From positions 1 through 26,497 of the forward strand of contig CAZCFZ010000052.1 of the NCBI GenBank assembly GCA_964498065.1: DNA of 26,497 bases. The letters run 5' to 3'. Source of the DNA: FEN-1297 sp964498065 (GTDB taxonomy: Bacteria; Bacteroidota; Ignavibacteria; Ignavibacteriales; Ignavibacteriaceae). Shown here piece after piece: positions 1-8,362 of this stretch (its first letter is position 1; each line of letters starts with the position of its first letter). Below the pieces are notes generated by a model, which ran no database searches, was not told where the DNA came from, and was given only the letters and a program-made list of their open reading frames with translations. The position numbers were made by a program, and so were the translations under genes.

Positions 1-84
1 ACTTTTACAAAATAATACGTTGATAAATTGGATATTAAATATTCATAGGTTATTTTGTAGCCTCATTTAACAGAAAGCGGATAT

Positions 85-1086
85 ATGTTTAAAGAAGAGA
101 ACAAATTTAATTCCAGATTTGAAGTAATTAAAAGCCTTGAGAGCTTTGTTGATCAAAAAATACATGATTTACTTAACCCGATTGAACAGAGCTGGCAGCC
201 GAGTGATTTTCTTCCCGATATGAAATCTGAAGGCTGGCACGAAGAACTTATTGAGTTTAGAAAAAGATCTATGAGTTTACCCGACAATCTGATTGTTGTT
301 TTGATAGGTGATATGATAACAGAAGAAGCTTTACCAACTTACCAAACATGGTTAAACAGGCTTGAAGGGGTTACGGATATTACCGGCAGCAGCGATAATG
401 CCTGGGCAAAATGGAGTCGTGGATGGACATCGGAAGAAAATCGGCATGGCGATCTGCTGAATAAATATTTATATCTTACCGGTATAGTCAATATGAGGGC
501 TGTTGAAGTAACAATTCATCATTTAATAAATAACGGTTTCAATCCTAAAACCGAAAACGATCCTTACTTAGGCTTTATTTATACTTCTTTCCAGGAAAGA
601 GCAACGAAAATTTCCCATAGTAATGTTGCAAAACTTGCTAAAAAGGCAGGTGAAGACAGGCTTCATAAAATTTGCGGTATAATTGCCGGTGACGAAGCGC
701 GGCATGAAAAAGCATATAAATTATTTATGACAAAAATTTTTGAAGTCGATCCGGTACAGGCAATTTTATCATTCGCCAAAATGATGAAATCAAAAATTAC
801 AATGCCTGCTAATTTAATGTATGACGGCAATGATAAAAATTTATTTGCAAGATTCTCAAATGTTGCTCAAAAATTGGAAATCTATACTGCTAAAGATTAT
901 GCCGAAATTATCAGCAATCTTGTTAACGGATGGAATATTGACAAATTAGGCGGACTCTCCGGCATGGCAGCAAAAGCGCAGGATTACCTTTGCACACTTT
1001 CAGAAAGATACCTTGCGGTTTCCAAAAGGCTCTCAATTGCAGGTGCTAATGAAAAATTCAGCTGGATTTTCGGAAGGGAAGTTTAA
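85..1086 (+). CDS. Acyl-[acyl-carrier-protein] desaturase (soluble diiron, plant stearoyl-ACP desaturase type)
   Basis: This soluble enzyme is predicted to put a cis double bond into a saturated acyl chain bound to ACP, using O2 and reduced ferredoxin. The 333 residues carry the full diiron ligand set: E80 in GDMITEEALPTYQ, E118 and H121 in EENRHGD, E171 in SFQERATKISH, and E204 with H207 in GDEARHE. Similarity to the plastid enzymes, as I recall them, runs nearly end to end, including NKYLYL, TENDPYLGFIYTSFQERAT, MPANLMYDG and the C-terminal FSWIFGREV. The plastid transit peptide is absent, as expected in a bacterium. The ATG follows a weak purine stretch (AGAAAG). The next gene starts about 190 bp downstream, so it is probably transcribed alone. 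Regiospecificity (delta-9 or other) cannot be read from the sequence. Confidence 0.95.
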   Translation: MFKEENKFNSRFEVIKSLESFVDQKIHDLLNPIEQSWQPSDFLPDMKSEGWHEELIEFRKRSMSLPDNLIVVLIGDMITEEALPTYQTWLNRLEGVTDITGSSDNAWAKWSRGWTSEENRHGDLLNKYLYLTGIVNMRAVEVTIHHLINNGFNPKTENDPYLGFIYTSFQERATKISHSNVAKLAKKAGEDRLHKICGIIAGDEARHEKAYKLFMTKIFEVDPVQAILSFAKMMKSKITMPANLMYDGNDKNLFARFSNVAQKLEIYTAKDYAEIISNLVNGWNIDKLGGLSGMAAKAQDYLCTLSERYLAVSKRLSIAGANEKFSWIFGREV

Positions 1087-1279
1087 TTTAAAATAAATTC
1101 GCTTTCAATAAAAATCACCTCTCATTTTCTACCTTAAAAAACAATAATTTATTTTGATAAATAAATTTTGTTTTTCTTTATATATTTGATGTGTTCAAAT
1201 TTAAATAATACTTTCCGTAGTAATAAAATAATTCTTTAGATCTTTTTTATATTTATAAAATAAAATTTATGTGCTTTTA

Positions 1280-1927
1280 ATGAATGAAATATTAACGTTT
1301 GAAGAAATAAGAATAATTGGTTCCTTAATTGAAAAAGAACTTACAACTCCCGAATACTACCCTTTAACTGTTAATGCATTAAAAAATGCATGCAACCAAA
1401 AATCGAACAGGGATCCTGTTGTTTCTTTTGATGAAAGCATAATTGAAAATACTCTCGATAAATTAAGAGAAAAATCCTTTGCCAGCAGGATAATCGGCAG
1501 CGATATTCGCGTACCTAAATACCGACAGGTCTTTACCGAAGCAATGAAATTTTTACCGGAAGAGATTGCCGTTATGTGCGTTTTAATGTTAAGAGGACCT
1601 CAAACCCCCGGGGAAATCAAATCACGCAGCGGTAGAATGTTTAACTTTGAAAGTCTGGCTCAAGTTGATGATGTACTTCAAAAATTGATGAACGGAGAAA
1701 AACCTCTCGTTGTTAAATTGCCTAGACAGACAGGGATGAAAGAATCGAGATATATGCATTTACTTTCCGGTGAACCGGAAATTGAAACTCAGATAAATGA
1801 AATAAAAGATACTCCATCTAATGATGACGATAGAATAACAAAACTTGAAGAGGAATTTGAATTACTTAAAAATGAAGTTAATGAAATAAAAACTCAGTTT
1901 GAAAAATTTAAACAACAATTCGAATAG
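1280..1927 (+). CDS. yceH: YceH/DUF480 (UPF0502) family protein
   Basis: The protein matches the YceH family across its body: LTFEEIRIIGSLIEKELTTP at the N-terminus, YPLTVNALKNACNQKSNRDP, then VLMLRGPQTPGEIKSRSGRM and ESRYMHL near residue 160. The family folds as two winged-helix domains. Its function is not established, although the fold suggests nucleic-acid or protein binding. After the family core there is a charged tail of about 50 residues that ends in a heptad-like coiled coil (LEEEFELLKNEVNEI onward). The frame opens with a GTG at 1271, but the ATG at 1280 gives the usual family N-terminus and is preferred. No Shine-Dalgarno is visible before either start. It stands alone between the desaturase and the chloride transporter. 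Confidence 0.9.
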   Translation: MNEILTFEEIRIIGSLIEKELTTPEYYPLTVNALKNACNQKSNRDPVVSFDESIIENTLDKLREKSFASRIIGSDIRVPKYRQVFTEAMKFLPEEIAVMCVLMLRGPQTPGEIKSRSGRMFNFESLAQVDDVLQKLMNGEKPLVVKLPRQTGMKESRYMHLLSGEPEIETQINEIKDTPSNDDDRITKLEEEFELLKNEVNEIKTQFEKFKQQFE

Positions 1928-2049
1928 TTTTAATGTTCCGAACTAAAATAAAAAGCAATTCGATATTAAAAATATTTTGAAATTTCAACCTGGTGCTTTA
2001 TCTTTATTGAAATAATCGGCACAACCGGGGAACTAACAAAAAGATCAAG

Positions 2050-4113
2050 ATGTCGTTAAAAAAAACATACTTAAATATTTCTTACAAAACCGCTGATTTA
2101 TTTGAACGTGCGAAAATGACAGAGCATACGTTTATGATAATTGTAGCAATTATCATAGGCGTATTAGCCGGTTTCGGTGCAATTGCTATCCGTGTTTTGA
2201 TTAAAGAAATTTCCTTATTGTCGTATCCCGGAGGAGAAAATTTTCTTCTTAATGTAATGAATGCCCCGTGGTTGAAGATACTGCTTATTCCCGTCATCGG
2301 CGGATTAATAGTCGGTCCGATAATTTATTTTTTAGCACCGGAAGCAAAAGGTCATGGAGTTCCGGAAGTAATGCAGGCTATTTTACTTAAAGGAGGAATG
2401 ATCCGCGCACGCGTTGCAGTTATTAAAGCAATTGCATCTGCAATTTCTATCGGTACCGGCGGCTCGGTTGGAAGAGAAGGACCAATCGTTCAAATCGGTT
2501 CCAGCTTAGGTTCAACTGTCGGACAGTTTTTTAGAATACCCAGCAAGAAACTGAAAACACTTGTAGGCTGCGGCGCTGCTGCCGGAATTGCCGCCGCATT
2601 TAATGCTCCGATTGCAGGCGCATTATTCGCCGTGGAAATAATACTAATGGATTTTGCCGTCGCACAATTTTCACCTATCGTTATTTCCTCCGTTATGGCA
2701 ACCGTAATTTCTCACAGCTTCCAGGGAGACTTTGCTGCTTTTCTAGTTCCCAAATATCATCTCTCCTCCCCTTACGAAATATTCTTTTATTTTATTCTCG
2801 GAGCTGTAAGCGGAGTAGTTTCTTTCCTTTTTATTAAAGTATTATATTTTCTTGAGGATTTCTTTGATAATAAATTTCACATCGCCGAATACCTAAAGCC
2901 GGCAGTCGGCGGAATTGGAATCGGCATCATTGCATTAATTTTCCCTCAAATAATGGGAGTCGGCTACGACTCGATAAACCTTGCACTACATGAAAATTTG
3001 GTTTGGTATGTTGCATTGTCATTGGTATTTGTAAAGCTCATTGCTACTTCCCTAACTCTTGGGTCCGGCGGTTCGGGAGGAATATTTGCACCATCACTTT
3101 TCATCGGGGCAATGCTCGGTTACTTTTTTGGTTCTATAGCTCATAACTTATTTCCCGCTATTACCGCTACACCGGGAGCTTATGCTTTAGTCGCTATGGG
3201 TGGTTTAGTTGCAGGTACTACACGAGCACCGATTACTGCTATTATAATTGTATTCGAGCTGACAAATGATTATCGTATTATTCTGCCTCTTATGGTTACC
3301 TGTATTATTAGCACTATCCTTTCATCTAAGCTCAGCAGAGAATCAATTTATACTCTAAAGCTTTTACTGCGAAATATCAGCATAAGAGAAGGCACCGAAT
3401 TAAATATAATGGAGTCTATTTTTGTTAAAAATGTTTATACTACAAGTTTCGATACATTAAATGTAAATGATAATTTCAGTCAGGTTGTTAATAAAGTTAT
3501 TCGTGGAAAAGGGCCGGAATTTCCGGTAACCGATCCGAGCGGACATGTTTTGGGAATGATTTCGATATATGATATTAAAGATAATTTGTATGAAAGAGAC
3601 TCATTGAAAAATTTGCTGATTGCCGGTGATATTGCAAACACAAATTTTGCACTTTTAACTCCCGACGATAACTGTCAGACGGCAACAGATAAAATGAGAA
3701 AATACGATTTGGAAGGGCTTCCGGTTGTTGATCAAACGGATTCTAAAATAATTACGGGGATGATATGGATGAAAGACATTCAGTCTGCATATCAAAAAGA
3801 AATAGAAGCACGTGATATTACATCAAACCTTGCCAGCCATATTATGATGAAAGACGAATCTCCACAGGTAAGATTTATGGAAGGCTACTCAATTTCGGAA
3901 ATCGATCCGCCTCAATCGTTTATCGGTAAATCAATCCGTGAGCTTGATATTAGAGTAAAATACGGAGTTGATGTGCTTTCAATAAAAACTAAAAAGGGGA
4001 AAGAAGAAAAGATTAATGTTATCCCAAATCCGGAATATGTTATAACAGACAACGATATTTTGGTCGTTGCAGGGGAAATAAAAAATATCAATCTTATCTC
4101 AAACTTGAATTAG
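2050..4113 (+). CDS. CLC-family chloride transporter/channel with CBS pair and TrkA-C (RCK_C) domain
   Basis: This inner-membrane CLC protein moves chloride or a similar anion. The membrane domain spans roughly residues 25-440. It shows the three anion-pathway signatures: GHGVPE (101-106), GREGP with the gating glutamate E143, and GGIFAP (343-348). A tyrosine at 434 may be the central pore Tyr. Two CBS repeats follow (about 457-515 and 525-585), ending in a TrkA-C/RCK_C-like domain (about 613-687). The cytosolic part suggests gating by a nucleotide or another small ligand. Two positions are unusual. The Ser of the classical GSGIP is His102, and the residue matching the internal proton glutamate of the E. 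coli antiporter (E203) is Ile197, after E196. Channel-like or uncoupled transport is therefore possible. The start ATG follows a weak AAAAGA. The 3' end converges on the U32 gene. Confidence 0.93.
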   Translation: MSLKKTYLNISYKTADLFERAKMTEHTFMIIVAIIIGVLAGFGAIAIRVLIKEISLLSYPGGENFLLNVMNAPWLKILLIPVIGGLIVGPIIYFLAPEAKGHGVPEVMQAILLKGGMIRARVAVIKAIASAISIGTGGSVGREGPIVQIGSSLGSTVGQFFRIPSKKLKTLVGCGAAAGIAAAFNAPIAGALFAVEIILMDFAVAQFSPIVISSVMATVISHSFQGDFAAFLVPKYHLSSPYEIFFYFILGAVSGVVSFLFIKVLYFLEDFFDNKFHIAEYLKPAVGGIGIGIIALIFPQIMGVGYDSINLALHENLVWYVALSLVFVKLIATSLTLGSGGSGGIFAPSLFIGAMLGYFFGSIAHNLFPAITATPGAYALVAMGGLVAGTTRAPITAIIIVFELTNDYRIILPLMVTCIISTILSSKLSRESIYTLKLLLRNISIREGTELNIMESIFVKNVYTTSFDTLNVNDNFSQVVNKVIRGKGPEFPVTDPSGHVLGMISIYDIKDNLYERDSLKNLLIAGDIANTNFALLTPDDNCQTATDKMRKYDLEGLPVVDQTDSKIITGMIWMKDIQSAYQKEIEARDITSNLASHIMMKDESPQVRFMEGYSISEIDPPQSFIGKSIRELDIRVKYGVDVLSIKTKKGKEEKINVIPNPEYVITDNDILVVAGEIKNINLISNLN

Positions 4114-4176
4114 AAAAATTTAACTTAAATGAAGTCAATATATTTTCAAAGGATCTTGTCTGTAAATACCGGTTTA

Positions 4177-4245
4177 AATTAAACGTCGTAGGCGTTTAAT
4201 TATTGTAAGACTTAGACGAGCACCCTCGTATCCTCGTAGAGGATA
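4177..4245. terminator. Two perfect hairpins in a convergent gap (candidate bidirectional terminator region)
   Basis: Between the converging chloride-transporter and U32 genes there are two perfect inverted repeats. The first has 9-bp arms AATTAAACG (4177-4185) and CGTTTAATT (4193-4201) with a 7-nt loop. The second has 7-bp arms TATCCTC (4229-4235) and GAGGATA (4239-4245) with a GTA loop. Neither is followed by a long T tract, so intrinsic termination is only a guess from position. They may instead be remnants of a dispersed intergenic repeat. Confidence 0.4.
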
Positions 4246-4281
4246 AATAATAATCAAACAAATCAGCTGCTTCGACTTTGC

Positions 4282-5532
4282 TCAAACATCAGATGGTACA
4301 ACCGGCAGCACTCGCTTCACTAAATACACTGAATCCCTTGGACGAATAAGCTGCTCACACTTAAAAGTTATGGAATCCCCTTTCACCGCCTCCTGAATAA
4401 AATTATCATCCATCATCATTTCACTTAAAATCAATTCTACTACCCCTGTTGTCGGTCCAATTATATAAATTTTATCGCCGGATGTTATCTTCCCGGTTTC
4501 AAGAACTACATGAGCAATTTGCGGCTGCTTGAAATAATTAACAACTCTCCCCACAAATTCTTTTCTTGTCGCGGCTTTACTTCCGTGTATATCGCTGTAA
4601 TCATTTGAACTCGGCATGTCAAAATAAAAGCCCGGGGAAAATCCTCTATTATAAACTTCTTCAAGTTCTTTTAAGAAATTGTGTTTGATTTTCGTGGTCA
4701 GCTTACCTTCAAAGTATAAATCAATAGCTTTGCGATAAACAGAAACAACAGTGTGAACATATTCTGGACTTCTTTTTCTTCCTTCAATTTTAAACGAATC
4801 GATACCCGCTTCAATTAATTTATCAATAAATTCTATGGTGCATAAATCTTTCGGAGAAAGAATGTAATCATCGCCGATTATTAATTCTTTATCTGTTGTT
4901 TTGTCAATCACTTTAAATTCTCTCCGGCAGGGCTGTACACATTCACCGCGATTGGCACTCTTATTAAAAAGATGATGACTCATAAAACACCGGCCGCTTA
5001 TTGAAATGCACATTGCTCCGTGGATAAATACTTCGATTTCAAGATCGGTTTTCGCTCTTATTTTTTTTATTTCCTCCAAAGAACACTCGCGTGCCAAAAC
5101 TACTCTTTCAGCCCCTAGTTTTTTATACGTTTCAAGTGAAATAGAATTTGATATTGACGCTTGAGTTGAAACAGCAAAAGGCATATCATACTTATTGCAG
5201 ATCTCAATAACACCTAAGTCCCAGCAAATAATTCTATCGATTTTATTCTTCTTTGCCTGACGAATTATATTTTCGATTTCATCTACTTCATCTTCATAAA
5301 TTATCGTATTAAGTGTCAAATATGTTTTAACATTTTTTGAACGGCAATATTCTGAAACATTTTTCAACTCATCTAAGGAGAAATTCTTCGCCTTTGCCCG
5401 CATGTTGAGTTTACCAACACCAAAATATATTGCATCGGCTCCGGCATTTACAGCAGTCGTAAGCATCGTCATATCTCCCGCGGGAGCCATGAGTTCGGGT
5501 TTGGTTCTTAAGTTATCTTTCTCTATGGACAT
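4282..5532 (-). CDS. trhP: U32-family protein, TrhP-like (tRNA uridine hydroxylation / peptidase U32)
   Basis: The 416-residue protein has the U32 architecture. It opens with a TIM-barrel-like PELMAPAGDMTML...NAGADAIYFG, followed by the family signature EVFIHGAMC...SGRCFMS (167-185). Four cysteines, C175, C182, C198 and C202, form the cluster typical of the family. Characterised relatives TrhP/YegQ and YrrO install the hydroxyl of 5-hydroxyuridine at the tRNA wobble position from a prephenate-derived pathway; other U32 members are called collagenase-like peptidases. The SPKDLCTIEFIDKLIEAGIDSFKIEGR segment fits the TrhP type. No Shine-Dalgarno is visible before the ATG. It lies 160 bp downstream of pepT on the same strand and converges on the chloride-transporter gene. 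The family call is firm; the tRNA-hydroxylation role is inferred from known members. Confidence 0.88.
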   Translation of the reverse strand: MSIEKDNLRTKPELMAPAGDMTMLTTAVNAGADAIYFGVGKLNMRAKAKNFSLDELKNVSEYCRSKNVKTYLTLNTIIYEDEVDEIENIIRQAKKNKIDRIICWDLGVIEICNKYDMPFAVSTQASISNSISLETYKKLGAERVVLARECSLEEIKKIRAKTDLEIEVFIHGAMCISISGRCFMSHHLFNKSANRGECVQPCRREFKVIDKTTDKELIIGDDYILSPKDLCTIEFIDKLIEAGIDSFKIEGRKRSPEYVHTVVSVYRKAIDLYFEGKLTTKIKHNFLKELEEVYNRGFSPGFYFDMPSSNDYSDIHGSKAATRKEFVGRVVNYFKQPQIAHVVLETGKITSGDKIYIIGPTTGVVELILSEMMMDDNFIQEAVKGDSITFKCEQLIRPRDSVYLVKRVLPVVPSDV

Positions 5533-5692
5533 AATTATTTTTTATTTGTTTCTCGGATAAAATAATGGGGAAAAATAGAATGCTGATTCTTATCATAGTA
5601 TAAGATTAATTATGATTAATTTTAAGAAAGGTTACTATTAATTGCTGTTGAGTTTATCTTAACAAATCATAAAATCAGCAAACCATTAATAC

Positions 5693-6943
5693 CTAAGCTT
5701 TTTCTTCCCAAACTTTTGCAATCTCTATAATTATTTTTACTACCAGTTCCATATCCTGAATAGAAACCCATTCAAGCTTGGAATGAAAACTGTGCTCGCC
5801 TGCAAAAATATTAGGGGTAGGCAAACCCATAAAGCATAGTTTTGAGCCGTCTGTACCGCCGCGGATAGGGCTTAAAATCGGTTTAATATTATATCTCTTC
5901 ATAGCCTCTACCGCATTTTCTCCCACTTCCGGATGCTTATCAAGAACCTCCTTCATATTCCTGTACTGCTCAATTACTTTAAATTCCAGTTTTGCGCCGG
6001 GATGTTTGGCTACGGTTTTTTCAGCTAATTGTTTTAACAGTTCTTCATATTCTTTTAACTTGGGTGTTTCAAAATCACGGATTATAAATTTAACTGTAGT
6101 TAATTCTTCATTACCGTTGAAGTTTGTACAATGCACATAACCTTCGCGACCTTCGGTAGTTTCGGGAGATAACTTGTCTTTCGGAAGACTTTCAATAAAT
6201 GCAGATGCAACTCTTACAGAGTTTATCATTTTATTTTTCGCATAACCCGGATGAATATTCCTACCATGAATTTTTATTTCTACGGCGTCCGCGCTGAATG
6301 TTTCTGTTTCAACTTCACCTCGGCTTTGCCCGTCAACCGTGTAGGCTGCAACTGCACCGAATTTTTTTACATCGAATTTTTCCGTGCCTCTTCCGACTTC
6401 TTCATCGGGTGTAAAACAAATTTTGATAGGTCCGTGTTTTACTTCGGGATGAGTTAATAAATAATTTACGGCGTCTACAATTTCCGCTACTCCGCATTTG
6501 TTATCGGCACCCAATAGTGTTGTTCCGTCGGTAGTTATTATATCGTGGCCGATCATATTATTTAAGTCCGGATTATCGCTTAGTTTTATTACCTGGCTTG
6601 AATCCTTAGGCAATGTAATATCGCCGCCTTTATAATTTTTATGAATTACAGGATTTACTCCGGCACCGGTAACAGCCGGGGAAGTATCTGCATGAGCAAT
6701 AAATCCTACGGCAGGCACGTTCTTACTGCTGTTTGAAGGAAGAGTAGCCATTACATATCCCCACTCATCCATATGAGCATCTTTCAACCCCAACTTTTTC
6801 AATTCGTCGGCTAAATCTTTTAAAAGAACCTTTTGCTTTTCCGTACTGGGAAAGCTTGTTGATTCTTCGTCTGATTGTGTATCGTACTTAACGTATTTTA
6901 GAAATCTTTCTACGCAGGTGAACTTATAATTTTCGTCAAACAT
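5693..6943 (-). CDS. pepT: Peptidase T (tripeptide aminopeptidase, M20B)
   Basis: This cytoplasmic dizinc aminopeptidase removes the N-terminal residue of tripeptides. The 416 residues match the family length and start (ERFLKYVKYDTQSDE). Metal and catalytic residues are all visible: H84 and D86 in IAHADTSP, D147 in LLGADNKCG, the catalytic and metal pair E181-E182 in TPDEEVGRG, D204 in YTVDG, and H384 in AGEHSFHS. The RGGTDGSKL motif near 371 belongs to the lid/dimerisation domain contacts. A GAGG five bases before the ATG is a good ribosome binding site. It follows gmd by about 150 bp on the same strand, but nothing links it to polysaccharide synthesis, so it is probably a separate unit. Confidence 0.96.
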   Translation of the reverse strand: MFDENYKFTCVERFLKYVKYDTQSDEESTSFPSTEKQKVLLKDLADELKKLGLKDAHMDEWGYVMATLPSNSSKNVPAVGFIAHADTSPAVTGAGVNPVIHKNYKGGDITLPKDSSQVIKLSDNPDLNNMIGHDIITTDGTTLLGADNKCGVAEIVDAVNYLLTHPEVKHGPIKICFTPDEEVGRGTEKFDVKKFGAVAAYTVDGQSRGEVETETFSADAVEIKIHGRNIHPGYAKNKMINSVRVASAFIESLPKDKLSPETTEGREGYVHCTNFNGNEELTTVKFIIRDFETPKLKEYEELLKQLAEKTVAKHPGAKLEFKVIEQYRNMKEVLDKHPEVGENAVEAMKRYNIKPILSPIRGGTDGSKLCFMGLPTPNIFAGEHSFHSKLEWVSIQDMELVVKIIIEIAKVWEEKA

Positions 6944-7092
6944 AAAAACCTCGTTTTTAAAATAAATTTTTATTAATCTTAGGATATCTTAATTGTAAAA
7001 ATACTAATTTAATTCTCTTTTTATCAAAAATTGAAGGGGGAAAATCTACTTATTGAATTGGAAACAATAACTAAGTATAAAAATAGAATGAT

Positions 7093-8220
7093 TTAAAAGC
7101 CTCTTCTTAAAACTTTGTCCATATCGGCAGTAATCATCAGCTTAACCAACTCTTCAAATTTTGTTTTTGCCTTCCAGCCCAATATTTTTTCTGCCTTGGC
7201 CGGATTTCCTATAAGCCTTTCAACTTCTGTCGGACGGTAATAGTTTGGATCTATAGAAACTACCACATCGCCTTTTTTCAGATTATCCGTAAAATTAAAT
7301 CGATATGCTCCGGAGTTCGATCTAAAATCAATCAAAGATTTTGCTTTTTCAAAATTAATATTTTTAATTACTCCGGTTTCATTTTTCCCGGAACCTTTCC
7401 ATTCAAGTTCAATTCCTATTTCATTGAAGGTTCTTTCGGTAAACTCACGAACTGTATGCGATTCTCCTGTTGCCAGTACAAAATCATCCGGCTTATCATT
7501 CTGCAGAATTTGCCACATTCCTTCACAATATTCGGGTGCAAAGCCCCAGTCTCTTTTAGCATCCAGATTACCGAGCAGAACTTTATTTTGTAAACCCGCA
7601 GCAATTTTGGAAGCTGCTCTTGTAATCTTTCTTGTTACGAATGTTTCACCTCTTTTGGGAGATTCGTGATTGAACAATATACCGTTAGAAGCAAATATAT
7701 TATAAGCTTCTCTATAATTTACTATTATCCAGTAGCCGTAAAGCTTTGCAACTCCATAAGGAGATCTCGGATAGAATGGCGTTTTTTCCGTCTGGGGTAC
7801 TTCCTGAACCTTTCCGAATAATTCGCTTGTCGAAGCTTGATAAAATTTTACTTTCTTTAATCCCACTTCGCGTATCGCATCTAAGAACCTTAATGTGCCC
7901 AGTGCATCTACCTGTGCCGTGTAATCAGGTACTTCAAAAGAAACCTTTACATGACTCTGTGCTGCAAGGTTATAAATTTCGTCCGGTTCAATTTTTTCTA
8001 GCAGCCTGTTAAGGTTGCTTGTATCAACAAGATCACCGTAATGAAGAAACATCTTTTTATCTAAGATTTCTTTGTTTGCATAAAGATGATCAATTCTTCC
8101 GGTGTTGAAAGAACTGCTCCTTCTTATAATCCCGTGTACTTCGTAGCCTTTTTCTATTAATATTTCGGTTAAATAACTTCCATCCTGACCTGTTATTCCT
8201 GTTATTAGTGCTTTTTTCAT
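7093..8220 (-). CDS. gmd: GDP-mannose 4,6-dehydratase
   Basis: The enzyme converts GDP-D-mannose to GDP-4-keto-6-deoxy-D-mannose, the first step towards GDP-L-fucose and related sugars. It is an extended short-chain dehydrogenase of 375 residues, close to the E. coli length. The NADP-binding TGITGQDGSYL lies at 7-17, the RRSSSFNTGRIDHLY segment at 33-47, the catalytic TSE at 131-133, and the YxxxK pair Y155/K159 in RSPYGVAKLYG. FNHESPKRGETFVTRKITRA is the substrate and tetramer segment typical of Gmd. It lies 142 bp after fcl on the same strand, and the pair forms a complete two-enzyme GDP-fucose route from GDP-mannose. It ends the polysaccharide cluster. Confidence 0.97.
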   Translation of the reverse strand: MKKALITGITGQDGSYLTEILIEKGYEVHGIIRRSSSFNTGRIDHLYANKEILDKKMFLHYGDLVDTSNLNRLLEKIEPDEIYNLAAQSHVKVSFEVPDYTAQVDALGTLRFLDAIREVGLKKVKFYQASTSELFGKVQEVPQTEKTPFYPRSPYGVAKLYGYWIIVNYREAYNIFASNGILFNHESPKRGETFVTRKITRAASKIAAGLQNKVLLGNLDAKRDWGFAPEYCEGMWQILQNDKPDDFVLATGESHTVREFTERTFNEIGIELEWKGSGKNETGVIKNINFEKAKSLIDFRSNSGAYRFNFTDNLKKGDVVVSIDPNYYRPTEVERLIGNPAKAEKILGWKAKTKFEELVKLMITADMDKVLRRGF

Positions 8221-8362
8221 AATTGTTTCTCAGTTTTTGGTTACTTAGTTCTAAGTTATTAGTTGTTCGTTTTTAATTATTTATTAACTATTCATTATTA
8301 ATTATCGGTTGTATGATCTTAGCAATTTAAAATTTTTACGACAATGCTATACTATAATCTAA

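Noticed and set aside
1147..1162. ATTTAT/ATAAAT hairpin followed by a T-rich stretch after the desaturase gene
   Set aside because: The stem is six A:T pairs only, too weak to call a terminator in this base composition.
7746..8012. Plus-strand open frames opposite gmd, fcl, rfbA-region and radA genes
   Set aside because: They are antisense to well-conserved enzymes and have no recognisable family features, so they are treated as shadows.
8241..8330. ACTTAG-TT-CTAAGT palindrome and TTAGTT-like repeats in the fcl-gmd gap, compared with the ACTWAG repeats near GxxExxY
   Set aside because: Only one short palindrome is present, with no partner arm and no periodic array. The likeness may be chance in A+T-rich spacer.
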